Shown here one piece after another: positions 25,395 to 40,074 of a stretch of 64,000 nucleotides of DNA. Each line of letters opens with the position of its first letter. The stretch's first letter is position 1. The stretch spans positions 5,766,001 through 5,830,000 of the forward strand of contig JAJQJQ010000002.1 in NCBI GenBank assembly GCA_028622995.1. The letters are read 5' to 3'. Under the pieces are notes generated by a model. That model had not been told where the DNA came from. It searched no databases and was given only the letters and a program-made list of their open reading frames with translations. The DNA is from Panagrolaimus kolymaensis. Taxonomy: Eukaryota; Nematoda; Chromadorea; Rhabditida; Panagrolaimidae. The position numbers and the translations under genes were made by a program.

Positions 25395-26081
25395 GAAAAA
25401 TAAAACTTTTATAGTCAACGTAAAAAATATTATGAGCTCAAAATGTTCTAAAATTGCAGTAACAATAAAAGCATCTGATAACAGGTAACAAAAAAATATG
25501 TTCAATGTTGGTGGTGGTCTGATAGTCATTTTTTGCATAAAAAAATGATTTTCAGTTTTTTTTCACACATACATACACGCTTTGATATTTGCTCGATCAC
25601 AAAGCTTGAAAAAAGAAATAAATTTTCACCGGCAATAACAGCTGTAATTCACTTTCATTTGTAAACACAAAAATTCATAAAAGTATTTTATAAAAAACAT
25701 AACGAAATAAACAACAAAAAATTTCTAATAAAAACAATTTTTTTCTTTACAAATTATAACAAATTATACACATGAGGGAGAGTACAAATTTGGGAACAAG
25801 GGAAAAATACAAACAAAAAAATCATACAGTACTAGAAATTTACAATCCTAATCAAGCAAAAGCACAAAGAAAAAGCTTAACTAAAATGATAAGTGCAAAG
25901 TATATATCAAAGATAATGCAAGCTTATCTAAAGGATAACCTTAAATGGGATAACAGTTTGATGAGCAAGCTAACCCAAAAGGAAAAACAAGAAACAAATT
26001 AAAAATGAATATACAAAAAAGCAGGCAGGGTCCTTAAGGCAAAAATTACAATGTAATTTAACAGTTTTTATTAAACATTTC
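25395..26081. other. Spacer between pges-2 and Pumilio, includes Pumilio 3' UTR
   Basis: About 690 bases, A-rich on plus. A 76-codon plus-strand open frame at 25772-26002 is Lys/Gln/Asn-rich and lies opposite the probable Pumilio 3' UTR; I treat it as chance. Confidence 0.5.
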
Positions 26082-28879
26082 TTATTGTTGGAATAAGACA
26101 GGACGAGCACCCATTGCCGAATAATCCATCATACCACCAATATTATTATTTGAAGAATTCATATTAGGTCCAGTAGAGAAGTCGGAAAATGTTTGTCCAT
26201 TGGCTGCATGTTTTTGAAAATATTTCTCCAATTTAGCTAAAAGAGACACACTTTAATTGATGAAATAAGAAAAGATTGCTTACTTGTGATGTGCTTGCCA
26301 TAACTGAACTTGCGAAGTTGAGGAATGTGTGGTTTAATGGCATTCATCATCTTTTTGCGATGAGTACTATCAGCAACATCCAGCATTTTTTGAACAACAT
26401 AATTAGCAAATGGATCCTTCATCATTTCCAATAATGGAGTAGGCTTTGAACCACTAAAAAAAGAATATGATTAAACCACATATAACCTTCTCATAAACTT
26501 ACTCTCCACAAGCTTCAGAAATAAGAATATTCTTATGTTCATTTCCTCCATGAGTAAGACACTTTTCAATGACATTTGAAGCAAATTTATGTTGAGCATG
26601 TCTAAGAACATCACCACGAATTTCTTCAACAATACGATCACGATCACCTGGAGAACCATGTTCAATAACGTGTTGAATAACGTAGTTACCATATTGATCA
26701 GTAACAAGGTCTTTGATATTATGATGAAGTTGTTCAAGCACAGGACGTTTTTGTTCTTCAGAGCAATGTTCAAGTACACGTTGAATAACTCGACAACCAT
26801 CTAAAATGTAATTTAGGAGATTAGTAAATTAAGAGAAGAATAAAACTTACAAGGATGTTTAGCTAAAGTACAAACGGAATCATTTTTATCATTGACGAAT
26901 GAATCAATAATGAATTGAAGGCGTGCTGGTTCAACTTTTTCAATAACCTTCTGAACAACGTGATTTCCATTTTGATCTTTGACACATTTAAGAACTTCAC
27001 CATCCATTTCATGCAAAAGTTCCATTTGTTGTTCTGAACTAATAGATTCAAGAGCTTTTTGAATAACACGACAGCCATACATTTGTAAAGCTAGCTTCAT
27101 AACATTTCCACGAATAGCATCCACAAGTTGATTCTTTTGTTCAAACGTTCCATATTCAAAGAATTTTTGAATAACATAATTGCCAAAGACATCAGTCATT
27201 AGTTGTTCAGCATGGCTTATAACTTCATCGAATATTTGTTGCTTTTCTTTGTTGCTTGCACGCTCGAGTTTTTGTTGAATAAATCGAGAACCATGTTGAT
27301 CTTTAGCAAATTCCACAACATTGTTTCCAAGATCAGATAATTGAAGATGTGGTAAGCGACTGTTACGAAAATCATCAAGTTGTTGTGAACGAACCACATT
27401 GGCTTTATCGCTAGAATTTGAATTAACCACAGAGACACGTCCATGGGTGTTTGGACCAGAAGAAGCTTGACGACGATTAACAGGAGAATGCTGCGCAATA
27501 GGAGACGGAAAACCATGCAAACCATTTTGAATTGGCGGCGGTTGATTATAAACAGTTCGAGGAGAATTTTGAGGAGCATAAACAGGAGCATTCGATGCAA
27601 CAACACGTTGAGCAAGATTCATGTTACCAAAAGCATTATAGTAAAAAGCATTTGGACTTGTGCCATACGAATTTGGAGGAGATTGAACGACATAGAGAGG
27701 TTGAGGTGTTGGTTGAGGAATACTTTGAGTATAGTTTGACATTCTTGGAGGTAATGTATACGAATCACGACGCGTTCTTTGTCCAGAAATATTCAACGCA
27801 TTCATATTAGCAGCAAGCGGAGAGTTCATCGGAGCATATTGTTGAAATGAAAGTTGTGGAGGCGTTGAAGAAAACAAAGACGTTGCAGGAGCACCATAAG
27901 CATGCATGACACCTTCAGCAGAGTAGCCCCAATATTTCGTTGGCGTAGAAGGACACTGCTCAAATTGATGAGGTAAAGCATATATGTTTGGTATACTTGA
28001 CATATCTGGCGTAGTTCCTAGCGGCGTTTGAATATCATTTGGAATTGGAATAGGCATACCATTTGAAGCATCACTCAGAGACATTTCAGTTTTTGAACCA
28101 TCATCACTAAATATGTCAGTTTTGAATTTAAAGTTCGTATAATTGCAGTTCAAATCTAACATTACATCCAACATTTTTTGATTTAGAAATTGAAACTTTT
28201 AGAAAATGCTAACAACAAAAATCGCTTTCTAACCTTAGGTAACAAAAAGCTGTGTTGGATTTCAATGTAATTTTCCGCTTAGGAGATGCGTGAAATTAAA
28301 AAATTCAAAATTGTTTGAAACGAAACTTTTTTGTTTTCAACAAACTGTTTTAATTTTGGAAAGCTTTTTTTGTTTTAGTAAAATTAAAATTATGCTTCGA
28401 ACAAAAAAAAAGCATCGACCTTCTTCATTTTCTTTTATCAAAGATTTCATGAAATTTTAAGCTCAAAGGAAAAACGTGTAAAATTAAGAGCTTTATATTT
28501 ATGTCATTTACTCAATGAAAAAACTTACGATTGCTCTCCCACTGAATTTTTTGTCATGGAGTTTCTTCGATGCTTTGGTAACCTATTGTAAACAGGGGTT
28601 CCAGGTGATGATGCCAAAACGCTATCCACCACATTAAAAGGGATAATATGTTCACCATTAGAACGGGGAGAAATTGCCATTCCACCAAAGTTTTGAGGCA
28701 TAGATGATAGAACCGCAATGGGTTTGCTTACAGCATGTTCTAAAAAATCAATCGAACATTTTATTTAACCCAAACCAGTCTAATAAAAGCTTTATTTTGC
28801 AATGAAAATGGGGAGAAAAAAAAGTTAAACCTGATGAGCTCCAATTTCCACGTCCATTCCACTTTTCAGTCATTACCAT
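26082..28879 (-). CDS. Pumilio-family RNA-binding protein (PUF-8/PUF-9 type)
   Basis: Exons from ATG 28879 ([13 protein letters not shown]), through about 28740-28530, about 28110-26870 and smaller 3' exons, to the stop at 26082. A low-complexity N terminus rich in Ser, Pro, Asn and Gln precedes eight PUF repeats. Base-contacting triplets, R1 to R8: SR-Q (GSRFIQQ), NY-Q (GNYVIQK), CR-Q (GCRVIQK), NH-Q (GNHVVQK), CR-Q (GCRVIQR), NY-Q (GNYVIQH), SN-E (ASNVIEK), NY-Q (ANYVVQK). This is the human PUM1 set, so the expected site is UGUANAUA. PUF proteins bind 3' UTRs and repress or destabilise mRNAs, notably in germline and larval development. A last exon adds YGKHI-KLEKYF and a short tail. Confidence 0.93.
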
Positions 28880-30609
28880 AACTTTTTTTATTTAATAAAA
28901 ATAACAAATTTATTTACAAAAACTGTACAATAATCAACAAAATAGAGACTGTACAAATATGGTACAAAATAAGGCGAACCTGAAAAAAGGAATATATATA
29001 AATTTGATTGTAAATTAATATTATTATGGCTAAGAAATGATATATGAAATACTCGAAGCTTTTAAAATAATTTCACTGTACATAAAATAAAATAAAAAAG
29101 GGATGTTGTAAAAAAAGGGATTTAGCTATCAGAAAGAACAGTGAAGAAAAGATAAGCTTCTTCAAGGAAGAAAAAAAACGTCTCCCCGCGCTGGCGCTCT
29201 CCCAAAAAAACCTTCAGACGTCTGTGTTTGTCCGAAATTTAATGTTGCAGTTGCATCATGATTTGGCCATTGTGCGTTTGTGTGTTACACCACAACCAAC
29301 ATTGCTATGTTTTTTTTCCTTTTCCCCGCGCATTGGCTAGCTCTATCGTATATCAAGCAGGGTGTTTTCCATTCAAGATATGTAAGTGGTTCATTTATAT
29401 GAAGCAATTTTTTTTGGTCCTATTGCTTTGCCTTTACAACTACTGCCGCCGCTGTTTGAAGAAACAAAAAAGTGCAAGTCGAAAATGAGAGAGAAAGTTA
29501 TAGTACGCGTTCGTATATTTCTTTTTCTTTCTCTTTGGTTTGTCCTCAAGCTTTTTTTTCCCTGCTTTTCTTCAATGATTGAAACAAAACCAGTCAAGTT
29601 ATAGGTAGTGTTCATTAGCGTTCGCGCAGCTATGAAAAAAAAGAAAGAAGTTTGCAAAACATCATTGTTAGCTTTGATGCTTTTGACGTTTTTTTAGTAT
29701 ATAGCATCTTTTTGGATTTAGCATAAAAAAATTTAGGGACAAAAAAGTGATGGAATTTAGGATAACACGCCTTTTTTTCAAACACAAAAACGATTTTTTT
29801 TTAATCGACAAGGGAGAATGAAAAACGTATGTATTTTTCACCAGCCCAACCAAATGGCAAGGGTCGTTGTGCACATTGTTGATCAACGCTTTTGATCACG
29901 TGCACGTGGTAGAAATATTTATTTCACTGGAGCCAGCCAGCATCATCATCGATGCAACATAACCTTTTTAGCATTTGATTCCCATCTTCCTATTTTTTCT
30001 TCTTCTTTTTCCGATACAGTCAACATTAAATAAATCAAATGCAAACAAATTTCTCTTTAAAAAGAATGGTTCAACTTTAAACTATGTACATTTAATTTCC
30101 GGTCTAAAATAATATTTGGTATTTATTATTTATTACATACTTTATTTTTCTTCTTAAAAAAAGTCTAATCTATAAAAACCCTATTGCTGCCCGAAACTTT
30201 TTTTAACAAACATTTGTTCTTTTTCTAAACCCTAAAAACGTATAAATTAAATTTTCATACATTTAACAAAACAAAACCACAATCATCATCACCAAAGAAA
30301 ATGCAAACAAAGCAACAGCAAAAAAAAAACTGTTTAGCAAATATTATTGCTCTATTGTAATAATAATAAAAAATGTGAAAAAGAAGGGAGATGAAACAAA
30401 ATTAGAGCATTGTTAAACATCATAATCATGGATGAGAGAGAGACAAGCAAAATTGTGACAAGGTATGAAAAAAAAAATTGATTTGAAAGACACAAAAAGA
30501 AAAAACAATAAAATAAAAAAGGTATAATTTATAATAACCGGAGGAGAAGGAACAAATATTCAAGCTAAATAACAATTACCAGGCAACATGGAAATATATT
30601 TTTAATTTT
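28880..30609. other. Spacer upstream of Pumilio and downstream of the mitochondrial carrier
   Basis: About 1.7 kb. It includes a somewhat GC-richer patch near 29180-29340 with a CAGACGTCTG palindrome, a tandem E-box near 29900, and pyrimidine- or A-rich tracts. Open frames here lack family features. Likely promoter of the Pumilio gene. Confidence 0.5.
29897..29908. promoter_or_regulatory. Tandem E-box CACGTGCACGTG
   Basis: Two CACGTG E-boxes abut head to tail, forming a 12-base palindrome about 1 kb upstream of the Pumilio ATG. CACGTG is bound by bHLH factors of the Myc/Max, Mondo and TFEB/HLH-30 classes. Site use is inference. Confidence 0.45.
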
Positions 30610-32765
30610 TTATGACATTGTTGCACCAAGTCGTTTTCTTACATTTTCATAAACAACATAACTTATGCTTACTGCGGGAATAACCTTCATGAAATTAGGT
30701 GTTATTCCACGATATAATCCAACCAAGCCTTCATTTTGAATGATATATCTAAATTGACCTATCATGTTATCGGGTTGAGCGATATCACTTGAAACCGCTA
30801 AAAATGGAAATAACATTAATTTTTAAAGCTACAAAAAAAAGAAAGAATTACTTCTTGCTTGCAGCCTCGTTCTTACTAAAGCTAACGGATAACTTGCTAA
30901 TTGACCACACGTGGATGAACATGTGCCACAAGCCAACAATGCTAATACACCAGGTTCTTTTAAAGTTGGATTTCTTTTAACGTACATAGATTTTAGAGTT
31001 TCATAAATGGCTAAATCGATACCAGCATATGGAATAATACCGAGAAGATTCGGCACATAACCCTTAAAAACAAAAAACAATAATAATAGATTTATGGTAA
31101 TCAAAAAAAAAACAAACCTTATATAAGCATGACATTCCTTCATTTTTACACATTTTTGTTGCAAAATGAATAAGACCCTTATTTAATTGTCCCGTTCTTC
31201 TTAATGCTAGCCTAGTTTTTAATACTTCTAATGGATAAATAATTGTTTGAGATATTGCTCCTGCAGTGGAACCAGCCATAAATCTTTCACCCAATGCTAA
31301 ATCTTGACTTCCTTTTATTCTTTGTATCAATCGTTTCATTTGGTCATAAGCCATAAATTTTAAAGCAGATTCGGGTGCAATTTTAATTATATTTATGCCA
31401 TTACCCCTCCAAAATGATTTAAATCCGCCTTCTTTATAAAGGAAATTTAATGCAGAAAAAAGATTGTATCGCTTTTGATAAGTTGAATGAACCTTAAATG
31501 GAAGAGTAATGGTAATCGAATTTTAATGGAATTAATTACTTGTAAGAAAACTTTTAATCTATCTAATGGAGCAGTACATGTCCGTGACATACATCCAGCA
31601 ATACCTCCTGCAACTAAATGCCTCCACCATACACCTGATTGCATTTCTTGTGGAGTAAAATCTTCAGGAATTTGGCTGTCTTCTCCAATATCAATTACCT
31701 TAAAATTAAAAATTTAGTTAAAGTTCTATTTAATTAGGTTTAAAAGAGATTTAAATAAAAGCATTTTAGCCGAAGAAAAATTTTCAAAAAGCAATATGCT
31801 TGGTCTTGTTTTTGAAGTCAAATAAGATTTACCAAATTATGCCGCCAAAATTCAGCAATATCATGAGGATCAGTACTTGGATAGAGAATCATAAAATCTT
31901 TAAATTCTATCAAATCCACACTATCACTTCCACTTTGATCCATACTGAAAAAAAAAATTTATCATTTACTAAAAGCTCAAATTACAAGAATACATACATT
32001 TCAACGAGAATTCTTGCTTTCTGATCTGATATGGGAATGCCAAGACTATGAAAATAATTTTTCATTTCTCGAGAATCCACCAATCCATCTTGATTTTTAT
32101 CAAGTTGATTAAAAATTTCTTCAAGTCTTTTTTCATGTTCCATAACATAATTTAAAAAATCTGAGAAATCAATGTTCGTTGAATGATCTTCTCTTCTCAT
32201 TTTTGCAAACATTTCCTAGAAATATATATTCCGATATTATTATAATCGATTCAAAAATTCGATGAACAACATACTGGGGCTAATTTAGGTGGAAAATATC
32301 TTTTCTTTTTAAGTGCAGCTGTGAGATCTCGAATATCAATTGTTCCATCATTATTAACATCAAGAAAATCATACAATTCTCGAAGCTTTTTCTGTTTTTC
32401 TTGACTAAAGCCGGCAAGATTGGAATGTGTTGCAATTGCTTTTTCTTTTGATACCAAACCAGTGATAAGTGGATTTTGTTTTTTATGATGAGATTTTAAT
32501 GGATCTAGAGAACTAGAGTTTACTAAAAAAATAATATATAAAATAACTATTAATGAAATTACTAATTAAAAGTACCTAAAATATCATCAATAATCTCTTC
32601 TGCTTTTTCCATTGAATGTTCATTTTCTGAATCATCATGAGGTTGTTGTTGAGTTTCTTTAGATGCTGGGGATTTCTTTGTTTGTGGTTCTTCTTTTCCA
32701 ATAACAACAGTAGATTCCACCAAAGGGTTTCCATTACCTGTTGGATGTTGTTGCGCAATTACCAT
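30610..32765 (-). CDS. Calcium-regulated mitochondrial ATP-Mg/Pi carrier (SCaMC, SLC25A23/24/25 type)
   Basis: Minus-strand exons from ATG 32765 to the stop at 30610. The N-terminal half carries EF-hands with loops [24 protein letters not shown] and [12 protein letters not shown], plus a degenerate one ([12 protein letters not shown]). The C-terminal half is a six-helix mitochondrial carrier with three repeats marked by [14 protein letters not shown] and PLALVRTR. SCaMC proteins exchange ATP-Mg for phosphate across the inner membrane, gated by cytosolic calcium. A Ser/Gln-rich stretch precedes the first EF-hand. An acceptor-like TAAAATAG lies about 40 bases upstream and the sequence between is open, so an extra 5' exon is possible. 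Introns are short throughout. Confidence 0.9.
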
Positions 32766-34505
32766 TTCATAAAATCTTTTAATGGCTTCATTCAGCCTAT
32801 TTTATAGAATTTAAAATAATACTCTTAATGTGGATATAAATAAATTAGATAAATATTAAAATTTTTAAAGAAAATTACACACAAATGAAAGGCAAAAAAA
32901 AGCTGTCGTCAAGGAAGAAAAAACGCCGACGATGAACGAAAACCAAAATGGAAGAAAAAAAATGCATTCGCTATAGGAATTTCATAGATAATCTATGATA
33001 GGTACATATTTAAAAGGATTTAAAAAAATGTTAAAGCTTTCTCAAAAATATTAAGATAAAAAAGTAAATAAAGCTTACAAAAAACAAAATAATTTCGGAT
33101 GTTTGAAAGCTTTTGTTTAGAAAAGAAATGAGAAGAATCAAAAATCAAATATGCTCAAATTAAATATGAATCGAAAAAAGTCATCTTTTTTCTTTTTGGA
33201 TCTTTGTGTTTTTCAAATTGATCACGGAAGTTTTCTTTCACATTTTTATGTTAGAAGAAAGTTGGTGAAAAAAGAAAGACAATGTCTATCGAATTTTTTT
33301 CATGATTCAACCCAAGACTTTTTGCATGATTTTATTTTTACATTTTTTTTCTTCTTCTTGAAAATCCTTGGAAACTAACATTTGGTGAGTTCAAAGTCCA
33401 TTAAAATTAATTGCCATTTTAAATTTGAACAGATGTCTTTGCGGGATCTTTTTTTTTATATCGGTGGTCGAGAAGGAAATGTGATAAGCTTCTCACCCGC
33501 TAATAAGCAGCCCATGTTCATGGAATTATAACTTTAAAAGTTTTTATTTAATTAGAGAAAGAAGGTAATCAAGTAAATATTAGAAAGCACAATTTTTTTT
33601 ATCAAACGTAACTTTAAAGAAAAGTATTTTAAATCATTGGTTTTTTAGCCCATACAAAATCAAGTATTTTTAAAATTCAAGCGAAGCGATTTGTAAAAAA
33701 ATCATCGAGAAAAATCAAAGCAAAATAATCAGGAATCATCCTAATTTGGTGTAAAAAGTTTAAAAAAATGGAAAATACTAAAGAAAGCCGAATCAAAGTC
33801 GATAAAGAAAGAGTGAATATTTAGTAAATACTTATTACGTTGATGTTCTTGAACCTATTTGCCTAGCTAAAAAAAGTTACGAGAATATCAACTGGAAAAA
33901 ACGACTTTCTTGGGAAAAGATTTTTTATCGATCCATCCCCAAGATGGTACGCTTTCTTAAAGCTATATTGAGTCAAAGCATTGCATATTTGTAAAGTCTT
34001 TTGGAGCCAATTAAATTTTTTTTAAAAATGACTGAAGAGTAAAAATGAAGCATCATAAAACGAAGAAACAAAGAAAGGTTGTGTAATAGCACTCATCATC
34101 CACCTTCTCGCCTTTTTTGTCTTATAAAAGAATAAACCAAATGAATGAAAAAGATAAACAAAAACTTATTTTGACGGTATTCGGCTATTAGTTACAGTGC
34201 AATTTCCAAATCTAAAAAAATGAAAATAGCACCAAAATATTTTTGTTGGTTCAATATAAAGTTTGCAATCTCCTGAAATTTCAACAAGTAATCTTTATTT
34301 TGGATTTTTTTGATACGTTCAATTGTAATAACCCAAATGCCACTATGTCTTATCACGCTTTTTATTTTTACGGACACATTGGATTCTGTATCTTTGTCGC
34401 GTGTTTTGAGATAGCTGACATTCTATTTTGAAAAAAATTTTTTTTACTTTATTTTAAGCTTGTTTGCTGATTATCTCTAAATTGTTTCGCTGTTTATTTA
34501 TAATA
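32766..34505. other. Spacer between divergent carrier and S6 kinase genes
   Basis: About 1.7 kb, AT-rich, between two gene starts, so it probably carries both promoters. No RNA gene, repeat or credible coding exon recognised. Confidence 0.5.
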
Positions 34506-35981
<1,476 letters not shown>

Positions 35982-36443
35982 ACGACAATCAGAAAACAAA
36001 GTGATTAAGTTTCAACTTCAACTCCTGTGATTCATTCGCCCTAATGGCTGTAACTAATTAAAACTATTAATTGTTTTGAATTTTTATAACTTGATTTTTC
36101 CTTGTCATTTAATAAATTTGTTTTTAAACCTGTTAACTTTTATTTGTTTGATTTGCATGTATCGTTTAAGCAGTGGTTTACTCATCTTTCAAGCTATTGA
36201 ATTTTGCTTTCCTTGAATTCGCTTTATGATAGGTTCATAAGAGAGGAAAGCATTTCCCCATCAAATGGATGCATATGTATTTGTATTAATAACATACTGA
36301 TAAAAGTTTTATAATTAGGCTGTAATTTATTTAGTAAATATATTTTGATATTGACAATTTGAGCAACAACAAAAAAGAAAAGAATTTGTGTGATATTGTT
36401 ATAAATTTTTGATATAAAAATATTAGTTTAAAAAAACGACATG
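35982..36443. other. Spacer between convergent S6 kinase and coiled-coil genes
   Basis: 462 bases holding both 3' UTRs. Nothing else recognised. Confidence 0.6.
36111..36116 (+). terminator. Candidate polyadenylation signal of the S6 kinase gene
   Basis: AATAAA 130 bases after the stop codon in a T-rich flank. Confidence 0.5.
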
Positions 36444-39199
36444 CTAATCTTTTTCCAAAGATTTTCGATACCTTTCTGATATTTTTTCCATTCTTCGTCT
36501 ACCACCTGTTGGATTACCAACGGATTCAACGGAAACAACACTGCTTGATCTTGCAAATTGTTTTCGAGATGAAACAGAACTTGATCGGCTGCTATGATGT
36601 GGAGGGCGATGAGGCATGGAATCCGAAAGTTCATGAACTTTTCGAACTATTTCTTCAAGCTCATATGTTCTAAAACCAAATGAAATTGTTGTCGTGGTAA
36701 TCATTCATGGCTACAATTTACCTTTCAGTTTGAACATCCATATCTTTTTTTAATTGATTCATCGCGGCATTGTATTTTCTTTTAAACTCATCCAAGGATT
36801 CAGTTAATTCATGAATTTCAACTTCTTTTTCTCCAAGCTGGAATCGCTGAATTTTATCCTATTTTGGAATTTATAAAATGTGCAAATTCAAACCTTTCTT
36901 TGAAGAAATTCAATTCTTTCAGTAAGAGAAATTTTTTCTTCTCGAAGCCCCGTGTTTTCATTTGTCAATGATTTGGATAAAGCTTCAAGGCCTTCTAATT
37001 CTTTCTGGGTTTTTAGAAGTTCTTGTCTTGAACCTGATTCATCATATTCGAGTTCTTTCATCTGAAATAGGATTATGATCATTTTATAATTTCTTCAAGG
37101 AATAATAATAATTACTTGAGTTTCAAGGCTTCTAACTGTTTCTTGCTCCCTTCGAAGTTTATCTTCGACTCGATTTAACTCATTTCTTAGATTTTTTTCT
37201 GATTGTTTTAACTAAAATTTTATGTATTTTTTAGTTTTCTAAACCTTTTGATTCCATCAAACCTCTGCAATTTCATTATGCCTTTCATCCATGAATCTCT
37301 GTTTACTCAAATCAGCTTTCTGCTGTTGCACGGTGTGTTCAAGCTTACTAATTTGGGATGATAAATTTGAGTTTTCTTTTATCAACATTTCATTTTCTTC
37401 CAAAGCTTTTTTATGCATCACTGTTTCCTTTTTCGACATTAATCTTTCTTCTTTTAGTTGCTTTTGTAATAAACTTATTTCATCCTAAAAGTTTCGGTTA
37501 TCAATAAAAACCTTTTCAAGACAATTAGGTGGCTTACAATATTATTGGATTCTCTCTCTCGATGCATATCAATCTCATTTTCCAGTGATCGTATTTTATG
37601 TTGAAGCGTATCAATTTCTTGCCTCCTCTCTGAATCAATTTCAGATAAATATGATTCTTCTCGCTTTTGTTCTTCCAATCGATTCTACAAGAAGACTTTC
37701 TATTAATTTTTTGATTGCAATTTTAAGCTAAATTTTATTTTAAGATTTTTAAAAATAATTTCTATTAAAGCTATTGTCGTATCCTTGTTAACGCAAGCTA
37801 TAATAACGATCGGGTCGCAAGGAAATGGTTCAAATAAAAGTAAATGGTATTGTAAAAATGTAAATTTTACACTAATATATGGTGGCATCGATATGGTTTC
37901 AAAATAAAAAAAAACGATCACTGATTTTTGACAAACCTGAAGTGAGCTTAATTGCGTTGTTGTTGTTCTTAATCTCGAACTTAATCCTTCTTTATCGCTT
38001 AAAATTTTAGCAATTTGTGCTTCTTTTTCAGCTAATAATGGCGTTAATTCATCCAATCTTCTTTGTAATTCAATATTATCTTCAAGTAAATTTCTTCTTT
38101 CTTTTGTTACTTTTCCTTCAACTTGTCGAAGTTCATCCGTTAAAACTTCCAATTTTGCTTGAATTTCTTCATTCACAGCACTGAGTTTTCGATTCTCAGC
38201 TATTTGTTTCTTTAATCTTTCATCCAACTTTTGTTCCTTTTTTATTGATTCTTCAAGTTGAAGAAATATTTCTTCGTCATTTTGATTTTGACCATTGCCG
38301 CCACTGCTGTCATTAAAAGCTTGAGCATTTTCTCGAAATCCCACATGTTTGTTGCGATTATATGACGATGAAGGGGCACTCGACCATGGTGGCTCATGAT
38401 CCTGTGGCATTGTAACAGTATCTTCTCGATAAAATGGTTTTGATGAAGAAGGCATTGCTGATGATGGCTGAGGTGGCTGCTGCTGTTGATGGTGGCGATG
38501 TGGAGACGACGAAGTTCCAGGAGTTTGTTTACGTCTAAAAAAATCAATGATAAATTATGCTTAAACCTGTTAATAATCTCACAAAAAAGCATTTTCTAAA
38601 TCTAACATTCGAACTTGTCGCTCTAAATTTTGTACATAAATATCTTCCATGAATGATCGATCTGCGGGATGTTGGCAATTGCAAATTATTGGCCTAAAAA
38701 AATTGTATAAATTTTAAATTTTATTTTATTTTTTGACTAGAAATATAACAAACTAACTGTGAAGTATTGGACCCGTAAATAATATTTGAATTATTTCCAC
38801 GATTTGAATTTCCGGATGAAGAGGAAGTTGAAACACCTTCTCTTGAACCAACAACAGGAGCCATAGGAACACGATTAGTTAAAATACTTCCAAGGCTTCC
38901 ACTTCGTTTCATTGCACTTTGTACTGCTATAGGTGGTTGAGAGGCTATTCGAACTTTTCTTGTTGTGGCCCCAAACGCAACGGAAGATTTTTTAGGAGCA
39001 AGCGAACTTGGAGGTTTAAATTGAACTCCTGTCGAAGAAGATGGAGCCGTTGTATACCCTGCTCCTTAAAATGGAAACGATAAATTTTGGCTAATTGAAG
39101 TTAATAAAAACAAGTATGTTGGAATATCAAAAAATTCTTACCTCTTACAATCAATCCTTTTGAAGTATCAGGCCTTTTGGCGGCTGGCGATCGATTCAT
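36444..39199 (-). CDS. Long coiled-coil protein of unrecognised family
   Basis: About ten exons can be chained from ATG 39199 (MNRSPAAKRPDTSKGLIVRG) to the stop at 36444. A basic, Ser/Pro-rich N terminus (AMKRSGSLGSI, SSSSGNSNRGNNSN) leads to a conserved-looking block, CNCQHPADRSFMEDIYVQNL followed by ERQVRMLDLENAFL. A His/Gln/Pro linker follows, then about 450 residues of heptad coiled coil (LDERLKKQIAENRKLSAVNE, KVTKERRNLLEDNIELQRRL, KLEHTVQQQKADLSKQ), and a Ser/Arg-rich tail (PHRPPHHSSRSSSVSSRKQF). No head domain, signal peptide or membrane helix. I do not recognise the family. A scaffold or cytoskeletal role is a guess from composition only. Exon joins in the middle (37257-37750) are the least certain. 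Confidence 0.7.
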
Positions 39200-40074
39200 C
39201 CTTTTTTGCTTTTTCAAAGGCAAAAAAGGACTATTTTTTAAAACAATCCCAAACCTTTTTGAAAAGCAAAAAAGGAACTCAATGAACCATACAAAGACTA
39301 AGTATGTCCACCTTTCGTTGTTTTTTTTGTGTGGATGATTGGACGAATGAAGGAAAAAAGATGACCAGCCGTCTGTCTTTGCTTGCGTTTGTATTCCGTA
39401 TCCAGGTAACGCCTACGCTGCATTTTTCTTATAAAATAAATATATTTTTTTAAATGACCATTGCTTATTTAAATGTTATTTTGAGAAGGGTTGCTTTTTT
39501 GGAAGTGTCGTCGTCGTTAAAAAACGAAAGACGCACTTTTCGATTAGCAATGCTTCCTAGTCCTGGATCGGACGGAGGTTGAGCGAATGCATGAAAACGG
39601 CATTCTCTCCTTTTTTTTCTATCATGCTACCTGATGGATGGAAAGTGAAGGAAATTATTAATTGGTACTTCATAAAACCGATGGCGGATTAAAAGGCGAC
39701 ATGCTTGGCTTTTTTTTATGGTCAGCCGCGGCTACGGCATAATGTTGTTATTGCTACCAACCAGCTTTTTTGACTCAAAATGACTCCATTTTAAAAAGAA
39801 AATGAGACTTTAAACATGAGAGAAAACTAATTTCCTTTTTTCGTAAAATAACTTTCTCATAAAAAAATTGTAAAAGCCAAAAAGACTGCAAGGGTTGAAA
39901 AATAACATCGGATAATCTTTGCAACAAAAAGCTGAAAAACAAGCTTTTTGCTTCTTTGAAAAAAAATAAATTTAATTAATTATTTAAAAAAATTGTTTGC
40001 AAAAAAATTTATATTTATCATTAAAATCACAATCATATAAAGAGAAAAACAATAAAATGTTGGTAACTTTAAAA
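39200..40074. other. Spacer upstream of the coiled-coil gene and downstream of HELQ
   Basis: About 870 bases, likely promoter of the coiled-coil gene. No repeat or RNA gene recognised. Confidence 0.5.

Noticed and set aside
25772..26002. A 76-codon plus-strand frame
   Set aside because: Lys/Gln/Asn-rich, opposite the Pumilio 3' UTR; composition explained by A-rich DNA.
29258..29604. Overlapping plus-strand open frames upstream of Pumilio
   Set aside because: Short, overlapping each other and a minus frame, no domain features; more likely promoter or 5' UTR sequence.
39391..39415. GTATCCAGGTAAC, resembling an X-box upstream of the coiled-coil gene
   Set aside because: The central AT and one base of spacing are missing, so it does not meet the RFX consensus; no ciliary claim made for that gene.
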